The notes beneath the pieces are model-generated. The model did not search any database, had not been told where the DNA came from, and saw nothing but the letters and a program-made list of their open reading frames with translations. A stretch of 64,000 bases of DNA from Crateriforma sp964453205 (GTDB lineage Bacteria; Planctomycetota; Planctomycetia; Pirellulales; Pirellulaceae). Below are positions 8,362 to 17,910 of this stretch, piece by piece. Each line of letters starts with the position of its first letter. Positions within the stretch are counted from its first letter, which is position 1. The translations under genes were made by a program, and so were the position numbers. Where the stretch lies: NCBI GenBank assembly GCA_964453205.1, contig CAYVRC010000003.1:38355-102354 (forward strand), written 5' to 3'.

Positions 8362-9573
8362 ATGATCAAGCCGACAATTCGATGGTGCGATGATTTATCC
8401 GAACTGGGCCCGCTCGGCGGCGACGGGGAGGCACCGGGGAATTGCACTTGGGACCGATTGTCCGCCGGCGTGCCGTTTCGCGGACCCGTCTGGTTGGGTG
8501 CGTGGTGGCGGCACTTGGCCGGCGATGCGAAATGCCAGAGCTTGATCGCCCGCGACGAAAACGGGCAAATCGTCGGACTGTTTCCTTTGTATCGAGACGC
8601 CGCCGACGATCGCGGCGCGGTCCTGCGAAGCTTCGGCGACGGATCGACCTGTACCGACCACGTTTCGATCATGGCCGCCGACGGTTGCCAGTTCGCGGTG
8701 GCCGTCGCGATGGCGGAATTCTTGGCGGCGGGCCGCGGCGTACCGAAAGACGCGTCCGGGCAGGCATCGCTCGCGGCGGAATCGAACAACCCGGCCTGGT
8801 CATCCCTGGTCGTCGACGGTGTGGTCGAAGGCGACGAGTCGATGGAGATTTTCGTCAAACGGATGGGCGAATTGGGCGGACGGATCCACTGTCAGTCGCG
8901 AATGAAGACTTGGTTCTTGAAAACCGAAGGCGACTTTGACGATTATCTGAAAACGGTCTCGCGAAAGCACCGCAGCCGAATCCGCCGGATGATGCGATCG
9001 GTGTCGGACACGCCCGGCCTGACGATCGAACAGCCGACCGACATCGACGATGTTCGAGTCATGCTGGGTGAGCTGATCGATTTGCATCAAGCACGCTGGA
9101 CGGCCGTCGGCTCGAGCGGCTCGTTTCACGATCCGACTTTTCGGCACTTCATCCGTCAGGTCGCCGAGGAATCTTGGCAACGCGACGAATTGTGGCTGGT
9201 GGGTTTGCGGAAAGATCATCGACTGGTCAGCGTCGCGATGTCGCTGGTCGGCCGGGACCGCAAGGCGTACTGTTTCACGACGGGAACCGACACGACTCTG
9301 GACGAATTGCAACCCGGCCGATTGTTGAACCTGCACATGATCGCCGAGGCCTACCGGCGGAATTTCGTCGGGATCGATTTCCTCCGTGGTGACGAGGCCT
9401 ACAAGCACCGTTTGCACGCCCAAGGCCGACCCTTGATCCAGGTCCGCATCGCCGCGCCGGCTTTCACCTCGCAACTACGTCACGCGGCTTGGCTGACCGG
9501 ATTCGAAGTCAAGCAATTCGTGCGACGAAGACTGGGACGCAAAACGATCGACGTCTTGAGTCTGGGGTCGTGA
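8362..9573 (+). CDS. CelD/BcsL-family GNAT acetyltransferase
   Basis: A protein of 403 residues without signal peptide or membrane segment. It has two halves typical of the FemAB/CelD group: an N-terminal region (VWLGAWWRHLAG, IVGLFPLYRD) and a C-terminal Acetyltransf_6 domain (HRSRIRRMMR, LVSVAMSLVGRDRKAYCFTTG). The family hallmark FLRGDEAYKHRL lies near residue 345. Members act in polysaccharide or cell-envelope biosynthesis; the acceptor is not evident here and no glycan genes are adjacent. It is convergent with the signal peptidase gene, with 28 bases between stops. Confidence 0.85.
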   Translation: MIKPTIRWCDDLSELGPLGGDGEAPGNCTWDRLSAGVPFRGPVWLGAWWRHLAGDAKCQSLIARDENGQIVGLFPLYRDAADDRGAVLRSFGDGSTCTDHVSIMAADGCQFAVAVAMAEFLAAGRGVPKDASGQASLAAESNNPAWSSLVVDGVVEGDESMEIFVKRMGELGGRIHCQSRMKTWFLKTEGDFDDYLKTVSRKHRSRIRRMMRSVSDTPGLTIEQPTDIDDVRVMLGELIDLHQARWTAVGSSGSFHDPTFRHFIRQVAEESWQRDELWLVGLRKDHRLVSVAMSLVGRDRKAYCFTTGTDTTLDELQPGRLLNLHMIAEAYRRNFVGIDFLRGDEAYKHRLHAQGRPLIQVRIAAPAFTSQLRHAAWLTGFEVKQFVRRRLGRKTIDVLSLGS

Positions 9574-9601
9574 GTCCGAGGTCGCCGGCTCAAGACGACA
9601 C

Positions 9602-10768
9602 TCATTCATCCAAGACCACGCCGATGAGGTCGGCCCGGTCGATCGGTCCCCAGTCGCGACTGTCGATCGACACCGGCACGTTGTCGCCCAAAACAAAGAC
9701 TTGGTCCTCGGACAGGCGAACGGGGTAAACCTCCGCGTCGTGCGTTTTGTTCAAGCGGTGATCGACGGGACGCTCCAGATAGAAACCGCTGAGGATCGAA
9801 CCGGGCGGACAACGGATCGCAATGGGATGTTCCGGACCGACCATGCCTCGGGTCTCTCGGTCGCCCCGATCATCGGGGGGCGTATCGAGGATCGCATCGC
9901 GGGTCGAGAAACGGACGGCCGAGAGTTCGTCGGGCATCGGGCGGTGCTGGACACGCACGCCCTCGGGTGTCCAAAACAGGACTTCGATCGTCGAATCCTT
10001 TGCGTCTTTCGAATCACCCGGCGGCGTGGCGTCGTCGGTCCTGCCGGCGTTCATCGTCAAGATCAGACGGTCGACGATGTTCAGCCGACGCGTCAAGTTC
10101 ACATTGCCTGGGTAGTCGTCACGCACGGCGTCGGCACGTCGGCGGTGGTAGACGTTCTTGTGACGATAGACCAGCCACTGCGGCGGGGCGTCCGTCAGGT
10201 GGGTGAATGTGTTGTCATCGATTCGCCACGCGGACGCCGCTTGTCCGGCTTGTCGATCCGCACCCGGGCGGGAAACGGGTGTCCACCAGGATTCCGGACG
10301 CGCGGTGTTGGGATCGACGGGGATCGTCGCGGTCGGCATCACGTCGCAGGTTCGACGGCCGTTGACGGTCAGCCGGTCCTCGGCCACGTCGATCACGTCG
10401 CCGGGCAGACCGATCAATCGTTTCAATCGGGGAAAGTTGTCCTGGCGGACCGCGACGACTTCGCCACGACGTGCCGGCCGGCCCAGGGCCTGGATCGAGT
10501 GAATTGTGACGACGTCCGCCGGATGATCCGCCCGACCGACGTCGGAGATCATTGTCCCGCAAAACGGGCAGGGAAACGTCGGCTCGGTCGGCATCAAACG
10601 GCGGGGGATTCGCACGACGCTCAGGCAACGATCGCAGCGGGCGATCGCATGCGGCCCGACGAAGGTCGGGGCCATCGACGGGCCGGCGACCTCCATCCTG
10701 GTCGCCGGCCGCGGGACGTCGCGACGATCGCCGCAGCCGACCAGATTCGCGAACATCAGGCCCGCCAT
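9602..10768 (-). CDS. Signal peptidase I family (S26) protein with zinc-ribbon insertion
   Basis: About 388 residues from the ATG at 10768. S26A motifs are in order: GPSM with the nucleophile Ser31, LKRLIGLPGD with the general base Lys116, and the late box VFVLGDN ... SIDSRDWG. The enzyme would cleave signal peptides at the outer face of the membrane. Two features are unusual. The N-terminus is a very short hydrophobic run ending in Cys12 (NLVGC), like a weak lipobox, instead of one or two clear transmembrane helices. Between Ser31 and Lys116 there are two CxxC pairs (C45/C48 and C67/C70), a probable zinc ribbon. A long region near residues 150-330 is an insertion between the base and the last box. 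The start is uncertain because upstream sequence overlaps the divergent fabH-like leader. Confidence 0.8.
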   Translation of the reverse strand: MAGLMFANLVGCGDRRDVPRPATRMEVAGPSMAPTFVGPHAIARCDRCLSVVRIPRRLMPTEPTFPCPFCGTMISDVGRADHPADVVTIHSIQALGRPARRGEVVAVRQDNFPRLKRLIGLPGDVIDVAEDRLTVNGRRTCDVMPTATIPVDPNTARPESWWTPVSRPGADRQAGQAASAWRIDDNTFTHLTDAPPQWLVYRHKNVYHRRRADAVRDDYPGNVNLTRRLNIVDRLILTMNAGRTDDATPPGDSKDAKDSTIEVLFWTPEGVRVQHRPMPDELSAVRFSTRDAILDTPPDDRGDRETRGMVGPEHPIAIRCPPGSILSGFYLERPVDHRLNKTHDAEVYPVRLSEDQVFVLGDNVPVSIDSRDWGPIDRADLIGVVLDE

Positions 10769-11007
10769 GATCGCCTGCCGCGGGAACCGAATCGGCGTTA
10801 CACTGTCGTTTCCGGGGGGCAGATGATTTGCTAACACTTCCGGCGATTCTTTTCGTTCACGATCTTGCCAAATTGATGCCCGTCCCCGAAACCAGTCTTG
10901 CCGACGCGAGCCTCCGCAGCACCGGCGTCGAGAAAAATTCTGCGGCTCACCCCAGCGACGGTCCCGGGCCGTCGGAGACCCCCGCACGGCGGCGGGAGCG
11001 GGGAAGG

Positions 11008-12051
11008 ATGGGCCGGCTGATGGGTTTCCGCGTTGCCGGGACGGGCTCCTACGTCCCCGAGAGGGTGGTGACCAACGAAGACTTGGCGGCGTTGGGTTGC
11101 GACAGCGACTGGATCGTTCGCCGCACGGGTATTTTGGAGCGCCGGAAAGCCGCCGACGACCAAGCGACCAGCGACCTGTGCTACGAAGCCTCGCTGCGTT
11201 GTCTGGCCGCCGCGGGCAAGACCGCCGCCGATGTCGATTTGATCTTGGTCGCGACGATCACGCCGGATCATCCGACGCCTTCGACGGCGTGCTTGTTGCA
11301 AGAACGCTTGGGGGCCCGGGCCCCGGCGATGGACATCGGTGCGGCGTGTGCCGGGTTCATGTACGCCATGGTCACCGCGGCTCAGTTCATCGCGTCGGGC
11401 AATCAGCGATGCGTGTTGGTGGTCGGCGCGGACTTGATGACCCGCACCGCCGATCCGGACGACAAGAAAACCTATCCGTTGTTCGGCGACGGTGCCGGGG
11501 CGGTTTTGCTGGTCCCCGACGAATCCGCAGTCGAGATCGCTGATCCCAGCCGTGATCCGCAAAAAACACCGCCCGAGGCCCCCGCGGCCAAAGGCTTGCT
11601 CGCGTATCAGTTGGGCAGCGAAGGCTGCGGCGCCGAGACGCTTTGCATCGCCGCCGGCGGCACGCGTCAAGCGATGACGCCCGAAGCGTACGCCAGGGGC
11701 GGCCAGTTCCTGCGGATGGACGGTCGTCACGTGTTCAAGTGGGCGGTGCGAGTGTTCGACGAAAGCGCCAAGCAGGTCATGAAGGCGGCCGACGTGGACG
11801 CGGCGGATCTGGATCTGCTGATTTTGCATCAAGCCAATCACCGGATCATCGATTCGGCGGTCTCCGATTTGAACGTCGATGCCGACAAGGTGTTTGTCAA
11901 TCTACAGCATTACGGCAACACGTCGGCGGCCAGCATCCCGTTGGTCTTGGACGAAGCGGTTCGGGGCGGACGCATCGAATCGGGGGATCTGTTGTTGTTG
12001 TGCGGATTCGGTGCCGGACTCGCTTGGGGAACCGCCGTGATGCGGTGGTGA
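11008..12051 (+). CDS. fabH: 3-oxoacyl-ACP synthase III (FabH-type)
   Basis: About 347 residues. The catalytic triad is readable: Cys114 in GAACAGFMYA, His274 in LHQANHRI, and Asn304 in HYGNTSAAS. The enzyme condenses an acyl-CoA with malonyl-ACP to start fatty acid synthesis. The ATG at 11008 is preceded by GGGAG at a suitable distance; the ATG at 11020 (MGFRVAGTGSYVP) is an alternative, and the longer upstream frame looks non-coding. An insertion of about 20 residues (near residues 177-195, PSRDPQKTPPEAP) is seen in the middle. No other fab gene is adjacent. It lies 69 bases upstream of lutA on the same strand. Confidence 0.9.
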   Translation: MGRLMGFRVAGTGSYVPERVVTNEDLAALGCDSDWIVRRTGILERRKAADDQATSDLCYEASLRCLAAAGKTAADVDLILVATITPDHPTPSTACLLQERLGARAPAMDIGAACAGFMYAMVTAAQFIASGNQRCVLVVGADLMTRTADPDDKKTYPLFGDGAGAVLLVPDESAVEIADPSRDPQKTPPEAPAAKGLLAYQLGSEGCGAETLCIAAGGTRQAMTPEAYARGGQFLRMDGRHVFKWAVRVFDESAKQVMKAADVDAADLDLLILHQANHRIIDSAVSDLNVDADKVFVNLQHYGNTSAASIPLVLDEAVRGGRIESGDLLLLCGFGAGLAWGTAVMRW

Positions 12052-12120
12052 CTTTGCCGCCCCTGTTTTATTCGTTTTCATCTTGAGCCTCTCTCGCTAT
12101 TCACCTCCCGCCACTGCCTC

Positions 12121-12909
12121 ATGTCTGTTGCCCTGTTCGTTCCCTGTTACGTCGACCAGTTTTATCCGGACGTGGCGATCGCTTCGCTGGAATTGCTGGA
12201 GAAACTGGGCATCGACGTCGTTTATCCCGGCGGTCAGACCTGCTGTGGACAGCCGATGGCGAATACCGGGTGCAACGACGACACCGCTCCGGTGGCCCGT
12301 CGATTCGTCGACATCTTTGCCGACTACGACGCCGTCGTGTGTCCGTCGGGTTCGTGCACCGCGATGGTCCGGCATCACTACGGCAGTTACTTCGACGACG
12401 ACGACGTCGCGTTTCGGCACGTCCGGGAGAAAACCTACGAATTGTGCGAATACCTGCACGACGTGGTGGGCATCGGCGACGGCATCGCGGACCAGGCCGG
12501 CGCGTCGATCGACGTCCAGTTCCCGCACCGGGTGAGCGTCCATCAAAGTTGCCACGGGCTGCGTGAATTGGGGTTGGGATCGCAGAGCGAAACGATGTCC
12601 GAGTCGCCCGATAAGGTGTTGAGCCTGTTGAAGTTGGTCGGCGGCATCCAGATCATGCCGCTGCAGCGGGTCGACGAATGCTGTGGCTTCGGCGGCACGT
12701 TTGCGGTCAACGAAGCGGACGTGTCGGCCGCGATGGGCCGTGACCGCGTGGGAGATCACTTGCAAAGCGGCAGCGAAGTCATCGTCTCGGCCGACATGAG
12801 CTGTTTGATGCACTTGCAAGGCATCACGCGACGCCAAAAAAGCCCGGTCCACGTCATGCACGTCGCCCAAGTCCTGGCCGGCAGAAACGTGCCGGTCACT
12901 TCGAATTGA
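12121..12909 (+). CDS. lutA: LutA-type lactate utilization Fe-S oxidoreductase
   Basis: A protein of 262 residues made of two CCG (cysteine-rich) domains: GGQTCCGQP (Cys41-Cys42) and DECCGFGG (Cys187-Cys188), with additional cysteines at CPSGSC and HQSCH. It matches LutA/LldE, one of three subunits that oxidise L-lactate to pyruvate in the cytoplasm. The gene opens a three-gene operon with lutB (start 47 bases later) and lutC, in the canonical order. Confidence 0.92.
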   Translation: MSVALFVPCYVDQFYPDVAIASLELLEKLGIDVVYPGGQTCCGQPMANTGCNDDTAPVARRFVDIFADYDAVVCPSGSCTAMVRHHYGSYFDDDDVAFRHVREKTYELCEYLHDVVGIGDGIADQAGASIDVQFPHRVSVHQSCHGLRELGLGSQSETMSESPDKVLSLLKLVGGIQIMPLQRVDECCGFGGTFAVNEADVSAAMGRDRVGDHLQSGSEVIVSADMSCLMHLQGITRRQKSPVHVMHVAQVLAGRNVPVTSN

Positions 12910-12956
12910 AATCCGGATTTTTCGAAAGTTCGTCCCCCCTCACTTTTCAGCCACCC

Positions 12957-14363
12957 ATGCTTCCCATCGTCGATCATCCGAAAGCCGCTCGCGATTTTGT
13001 CACCGACGAGTCTCGTTCGCAGTGGCACGACGACGCCTTGTGGTTCGTGCGGACCAAGCGGGATCGGCAAGCCGGTTCGGTGCCGGAATGGGAATACCTT
13101 CGCGAGCGTGCCTCGGCGATCAAGACCGAAACGATTGCGAACCTGGCCGATTACTTGGAACAGTTCGAAGCCAACGCGACCGCGCGAGGCGTCGTCGTTC
13201 ATTGGGCCGCCGATGCCAAAGAACACAACGAGATCGTGCTGGACATTCTGCGGCGGCACGACACGCAGCGGATCATCAAAAGCAAGTCCATGTTGACCGA
13301 GGAATGCGGGCTGAATCATTTCTTAGAAGAAAACGACATCGACGTCGTCGACACGGACCTCGGCGAACGCATCGTCCAGCTGCGGGGCGAAACGCCCAGC
13401 CACATCGTCTTGCCGGCGATCCACATCAAGAAGGAAGAAGTCGGCGACACGTTTCACACGCATCTGGGTACCGACGCGGGAGCCTCCGATCCGCAGTACT
13501 TGACCGAAGCGGCGCGGGGGCATTTGCGAGGCAAGTTCTTGGCCGGCGAAGTCGGCATCACCGGTGTGAATTTCGGTGTCGCGGAAACCGGCGGCGTCGT
13601 CGTCTGCACGAACGAAGGCAATGCGGACTTGGGCGTGTCGCTGCCGCGGGTCCACATCGCGTGCATGGGCATCGAGAAATTGATTCCGCGGCTGGACGAC
13701 TTGGCCGTGTTCACTCGCCTGCTGGCACGCAGCGCGACCGGGCAACCGATCACCAGCTACACATCGCACTTTCACGGTCCGCGGGACGAAAACAGCGAAC
13801 TGCACATCATCTTGGTCGACAACGGCCGCACGACGTTGCGTCAAAGTGACACGTTCCGGGCTTCGATGCACTGCATCCGCTGCGGCGCGTGCATGAACAC
13901 TTGCCCGGTGTACCGTCGCAGCGGCGGACACAGCTATCGGGCGACCGTGCCCGGCCCGATCGGGTCGGTCCTTTCGCCGTCCAAGGACGCGCGATCGCAC
14001 AAGTCGTTGCCTTACGCCTGCAGCCTGTGCGGTTCCTGTAGCGACGTGTGCCCGGTGAAAATCCCGCTGCATCACCAGCTTTTGGCTTGGCGGAGCGAAT
14101 TGGTCGGCAAGGGACTGTTGCCGTGGAGCAAACGCGTCAGCATGAAGGCCGCGTCGACATTGTTTCGCCATCCGACCCTGTTCGCCCTGGCCGGCAGGAT
14201 GGGACGAACGTCGCTGCGGGTTTTGCCGCGTTTCGCGACGCACAATCGACTGAACACGTGGACCAAGGCGCGGGAACTTCCGACGCCGCCGAAGCAGAGT
14301 TTCCGCGATTGGTACGCGGCGAACCGTGATCGACCCGATGATAAACGGCGAGGGGACCAATGA
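12957..14363 (+). CDS. lutB: LutB-type lactate utilization iron-sulfur protein
   Basis: About 468 residues from the ATG at 12957; a TTG at 12906 overlapping the lutA stop would add 17 residues without family resemblance. The N-terminal half is the LUD domain. Two 4Fe-4S motifs follow: C306-C309-C312-C316 and C355-C358-C361-C365. The protein is the electron-transfer subunit of the lactate oxidation complex. Its stop overlaps the lutC start (ATGA), which indicates translational coupling. Confidence 0.93.
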   Translation: MLPIVDHPKAARDFVTDESRSQWHDDALWFVRTKRDRQAGSVPEWEYLRERASAIKTETIANLADYLEQFEANATARGVVVHWAADAKEHNEIVLDILRRHDTQRIIKSKSMLTEECGLNHFLEENDIDVVDTDLGERIVQLRGETPSHIVLPAIHIKKEEVGDTFHTHLGTDAGASDPQYLTEAARGHLRGKFLAGEVGITGVNFGVAETGGVVVCTNEGNADLGVSLPRVHIACMGIEKLIPRLDDLAVFTRLLARSATGQPITSYTSHFHGPRDENSELHIILVDNGRTTLRQSDTFRASMHCIRCGACMNTCPVYRRSGGHSYRATVPGPIGSVLSPSKDARSHKSLPYACSLCGSCSDVCPVKIPLHHQLLAWRSELVGKGLLPWSKRVSMKAASTLFRHPTLFALAGRMGRTSLRVLPRFATHNRLNTWTKARELPTPPKQSFRDWYAANRDRPDDKRRGDQ

Positions 14364-15001
14364 TTGCACCGGAGAATAAGCTCGGCCGCGGTGAACCCGC
14401 CGCGACGACGCGAAGTCGCCAATCGATCATGGATCGTTTGAGGAGCCGCGAGATTCCCAGCCCGGACTTGGGGCCGATCGACGAAAGCCGTTTGACGGTC
14501 TTTGACGATCCGCTGTCCGCGTTCCTGGAATCGCTGAAGTTTGTCGGCGGGGAGGCTCATTTGGTCGATCACCCCGGCCGAGTCGGCGAGATTTTGAATT
14601 CGATCGAAGCCTTTGGAAACGCCGAGAGAATCTGCTCTCAGTTCCCCGAGGGCGTGCAAGGCAACGTGGACGCTGGGGCCGTCGCCGACCCACACGATCT
14701 GTCGACCTTGGACTGGATGATCGCGGGGGGGGAATTTTTGGTGGCGGAGAACGGATCGATTTGGATCGAAGGGGCGACCTTGCCGCATCGCGTGTTGTTG
14801 TTCATCGCACAATACCTGGCGATTGTGGTTTCTCGAGAGCAAATCGTCAGCAACATGCACCAAGCGTACGCCCGCATCGGTCAACCGAAATCGCCATTCG
14901 GCATTTTCGTCTCCGGCCCCAGCAAGACCGCCGACATCGAACAATCGCTCGTTTTGGGCGCGCACGGTTGCCGCAAGCTGCAGGTCTTTCTGCTGCCGTA
15001 G
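14360..15001 (+). CDS. lutC: LutC-type lactate utilization protein
   Basis: A protein of 213 residues with a LUD domain. Family features include the C-terminal GIFVSGPSKTADIEQSLVLGAHG, the usual ending of LutC/YkgG. It starts inside the lutB stop codon region (ATGA overlap) and closes the lutABC operon. It is convergent with the aldo/keto reductase. No lactate permease or LutR-type regulator is seen nearby. Confidence 0.92.
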   Translation: MIAPENKLGRGEPAATTRSRQSIMDRLRSREIPSPDLGPIDESRLTVFDDPLSAFLESLKFVGGEAHLVDHPGRVGEILNSIEAFGNAERICSQFPEGVQGNVDAGAVADPHDLSTLDWMIAGGEFLVAENGSIWIEGATLPHRVLLFIAQYLAIVVSREQIVSNMHQAYARIGQPKSPFGIFVSGPSKTADIEQSLVLGAHGCRKLQVFLLP

Positions 15002-15083
15002 TCATCTCGGTCGAACGAAACACGACCGGCAACGTCGCGTTTGAGGTTCGGCGCGGCTGTCGCATCCTGAATGCTCGTGGTGC

Positions 15084-15983
15084 TCACCTCGTGAGCGAAG
15101 ACATCCGGGCCACGAGGTCGGCGTCGAGCGGGGTCGCCGCGGCGATTTCGGCAACTTGACCGGGGCGGCGGGCGCCGACCAGGGCGGCTGAGACGCCCGG
15201 CTGGCTGATCGTCCATCCGATCGACAGCTGGGCGATCGTTTTGCCGCTCTCGTGACATAGCTTCGCCAACTGATCGACGACGTCGTGGGCGTGGCGTCTC
15301 GCATCGCCTTGAAAGACCGTGTAGCCCGGGCGACTGTCGCCGGGGGCAAAGACGTGATCGCGGGTGATCTTGCCGGCCAGCAAACCTTTCATCAACGTCC
15401 AGTAAACATGGCACTCTGCTCCGGCGGCGGACGCCGGGCCGATCCGGTCGGACAGTGAATCCGGCTGCAGCAGGTTCAGCGGACACTGGATCGCCGCGCA
15501 ATCGACGACGCCGGCGAACTCGGCTCTTTGGCTTTCCGTCGCGTTGCAGATGCCGACCCGCTCCGCCAAGCCGGCGTCACGAAGTCGCCGGATCGCATCG
15601 GCCGATTCGACCAAGGGGACTTGCGGGTCAGGTGAATGCAGCATCAACAGGTCGAAGCGTTCGACGCCGATCCGTGACAGCGACGTTTCGGCGTCTTCGG
15701 TCAACGTGCGTGCCGATCCGTCGATCCGTCGTCGGCGATCCGGGGTCCACCGCTGGCCGACCTTGCCGATCAGCTCGAAGCGGTCGCGGTCGCTTTTCAA
15801 GAACGTCCCGATCAGCCGGTCACTTTCACCGTCGTAGCCGTAGCTGAACGCGGTGTCGAAACGCGTGATGCCCGCGTCGATCGCCGCGGCGACCGTTCGG
15901 CGTGCTTCGTCGCGGGTCACGCCGACGGTGGTGACTCCTGCGACGGGCCAGAGGCCCAGGATGAGGTTCGGGTTGGCATTCAT
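15084..15983 (-). CDS. Aldo/keto reductase
   Basis: About 299 residues from the ATG at 15983 (MNANPNL); the longer upstream reading looks non-coding. The catalytic tetrad of the family is present at the right spacing: Asp43, Tyr48, Lys74 and His116 (LLMLHSPDP). The NADPH-binding end is visible as IPG-like 'LVGARRPGQVAEI'. It would reduce an aldehyde or ketone; the substrate cannot be read from sequence. It is convergent with lutC. Confidence 0.88.
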   Translation of the reverse strand: MNANPNLILGLWPVAGVTTVGVTRDEARRTVAAAIDAGITRFDTAFSYGYDGESDRLIGTFLKSDRDRFELIGKVGQRWTPDRRRRIDGSARTLTEDAETSLSRIGVERFDLLMLHSPDPQVPLVESADAIRRLRDAGLAERVGICNATESQRAEFAGVVDCAAIQCPLNLLQPDSLSDRIGPASAAGAECHVYWTLMKGLLAGKITRDHVFAPGDSRPGYTVFQGDARRHAHDVVDQLAKLCHESGKTIAQLSIGWTISQPGVSAALVGARRPGQVAEIAAATPLDADLVARMSSLTR

Positions 15984-16147
15984 CCGGGACAGCTTAGCCG
16001 TTTTCTCGGACGCGGTAACGAGCGGAATCCTGATCCCGCCGGCGGGTCGCCTTGCGACGATCGATTGCCGGGGGTGATCAGGATTCGGGCTGAGCTGAGA
16101 AAAGGGAACTCCGGATCGGATCAAGAGATTCCGAGATTCGATCCGCT

Positions 16148-17635
16148 TCAGAAATCGATGACCAGACCCAAGTCGATGCCCTGGACGATCAAGCTGGTGT
16201 CTTGCCAGACCAGCGGCGGTTGACCGAAAGGCCCGGCGGTCACCCGCGTCGTCCCGTCGAATACCGGGTTGATGTGCTCACCGGCCGTGGCAACGTTGCT
16301 CCAGTAGATGAAGCTGTAGCCGACGGTGAACAAGACGTGATCGCGAAATCGATAGCCGACTTTGACGTTGGCTTCGGGGACGAAGCTGAACACGTCGCGT
16401 TCGTAAGTGCCTTGGGAGTCCAGTGCGAGCAGTCCGCCTTCCAGGCTGGTGACGGTCGGCGGATTGGTCGCCAACGTTTCGGTCGCCGTGCCTTGGATGT
16501 TCAGGGTTTGCGCCATGTTGCCCAGGTGGACTTTGGTCAAACTGCTGAACATCCACTTGCCGCGTGTCAAAACGGTCTCGAAACCGATTTGACCGCCGTG
16601 AAAATCATTCGTGGTTTCGAACAAGTCACGGAACGAAATGTTGGTGCCGGTGGCCGGGGTGACCTCGGTCGCCGAGCTTTCGATGCTCAACATGTCGTCG
16701 ATGCCGTAGTAGGTGTAGCCGCCGATCAGGTCCGTGCGATACTCGTCGCCTTCGGCGAACATCAGTCGGCCGTAACCTTCCGCGGCGATCATGTCCAGCT
16801 TCGTTTCCGCGTTGACCCGGCCGGTGAATAACGTGTCGCCGACGTTGTTTTCGGCGATCACCAGCAACGCGTCGTTCTGACCGCTGGAAGTGTCGAAGAA
16901 CGGTCGGCCGACATTGAATTGGCTGCCGTCGCCGCTGGCCGAGTACGTTTCGCTGTCTTCGCCCAGGAACCAGAAACGTCCGCCGAGTCCGAAGTTTTTA
17001 CTGAGGTAGCGCCCCGCGTCGATGCGGAAGCCCGGCGCCAGGTCGCCGCCGACACCGCCTTCACCGCCAAAGACGGTTTCGGTGTTGGGGAAGCTCGGTC
17101 CGATCGTCGGATTGAAACCCGTGGGAGCTTCGGTGATCAGAGCGGGCGCTCGGCGAGCTTGCGGGAACCACAACAACATTTCCGCCGTCGTCCACAAGTC
17201 TTTCCGGTTGCCTTTGCCCAGCATTCCGCCGATCGATCGTGTGCGGCAATTCGCTTTGCCACAGCTACCGGTGCTGGTCGCCGTGCATCCGCATGCGCCG
17301 GACATCGCGTGTCCCTGCGAATGCATGACCGCCGGTGAAACGCCGCCGTCGACATACAGGTCGGAATAGGAGATCGGTGAATACGATTCGCCGGCGGCTT
17401 GTTCGGCGGTCAAGTCGCCGACCGAATACTGGTCGGATGCGTATTCGACTTCGTCAACAAAGGATGCCTCGTCGGCGTAGCCGTCGAGGTCGCCGATGCT
17501 GCCGCCGGACGTCTGTGCCTGGGCCTGGGTCGGGTGGGCCGTGACGGCCGCCGCGAGCGCGACAGCGGTCAGGGCGATACCCTTGACGCTTCGCGCCGTG
17601 TTGAGACGCAGAAGGTCTCGCAAACAAATTTTCAT
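16148..17635 (-). CDS. BBP7-family (DUF1551) outer-membrane beta-barrel protein
   Basis: About 495 residues. The ATG at 17635 is followed by a basic then hydrophobic signal segment ending in a run of Ala-Gln (TQAQAQ). A low-complexity linker with a cysteine-rich patch (GACGCTATSTGSCGKANC) precedes the barrel-like part. There 'DLWTTAEMLLWFPQ', 'GFRIDAGRYL', alternating aromatic strands and the C-terminal phenylalanine (LGLVIDF) are typical of planctomycete BBP7 proteins, thought to sit in the outer membrane. A second, unrelated-in-detail member is at 47328. The function is unknown. Confidence 0.85.
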   Translation of the reverse strand: MKICLRDLLRLNTARSVKGIALTAVALAAAVTAHPTQAQAQTSGGSIGDLDGYADEASFVDEVEYASDQYSVGDLTAEQAAGESYSPISYSDLYVDGGVSPAVMHSQGHAMSGACGCTATSTGSCGKANCRTRSIGGMLGKGNRKDLWTTAEMLLWFPQARRAPALITEAPTGFNPTIGPSFPNTETVFGGEGGVGGDLAPGFRIDAGRYLSKNFGLGGRFWFLGEDSETYSASGDGSQFNVGRPFFDTSSGQNDALLVIAENNVGDTLFTGRVNAETKLDMIAAEGYGRLMFAEGDEYRTDLIGGYTYYGIDDMLSIESSATEVTPATGTNISFRDLFETTNDFHGGQIGFETVLTRGKWMFSSLTKVHLGNMAQTLNIQGTATETLATNPPTVTSLEGGLLALDSQGTYERDVFSFVPEANVKVGYRFRDHVLFTVGYSFIYWSNVATAGEHINPVFDGTTRVTAGPFGQPPLVWQDTSLIVQGIDLGLVIDF

Positions 17636-17910
17636 GGGACGTCTCGTGCAGTCCGGGAACACTGATATGACTGGTAGAACTAGATCGACCGGCTTGACCC
17701 CGGCATTCAGCATCGTCCGAACACAAGTCAAGGTCCGCCCAGACTTCCTAGATTCGCGTCTGCGGTCGTCAAGCTTTCGCCAAACCACCCGAACAGTTCA
17801 TCGCCAGACTGCGTGTGTTCGTTAAACTGTCGGTTTCACGCCGATGAAAAATCATGGGCGGGAAATCTTTTCGACGAATCCCTTTCATTTTTTTCCCAGA
17901 GTCTCCGCTC

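Noticed and set aside
15087..15105. GCTCAC-CTC-GTGAGC hairpin as terminator for lutC
   Set aside because: It lies within the last codons of the convergent aldo/keto reductase and has no T-run.
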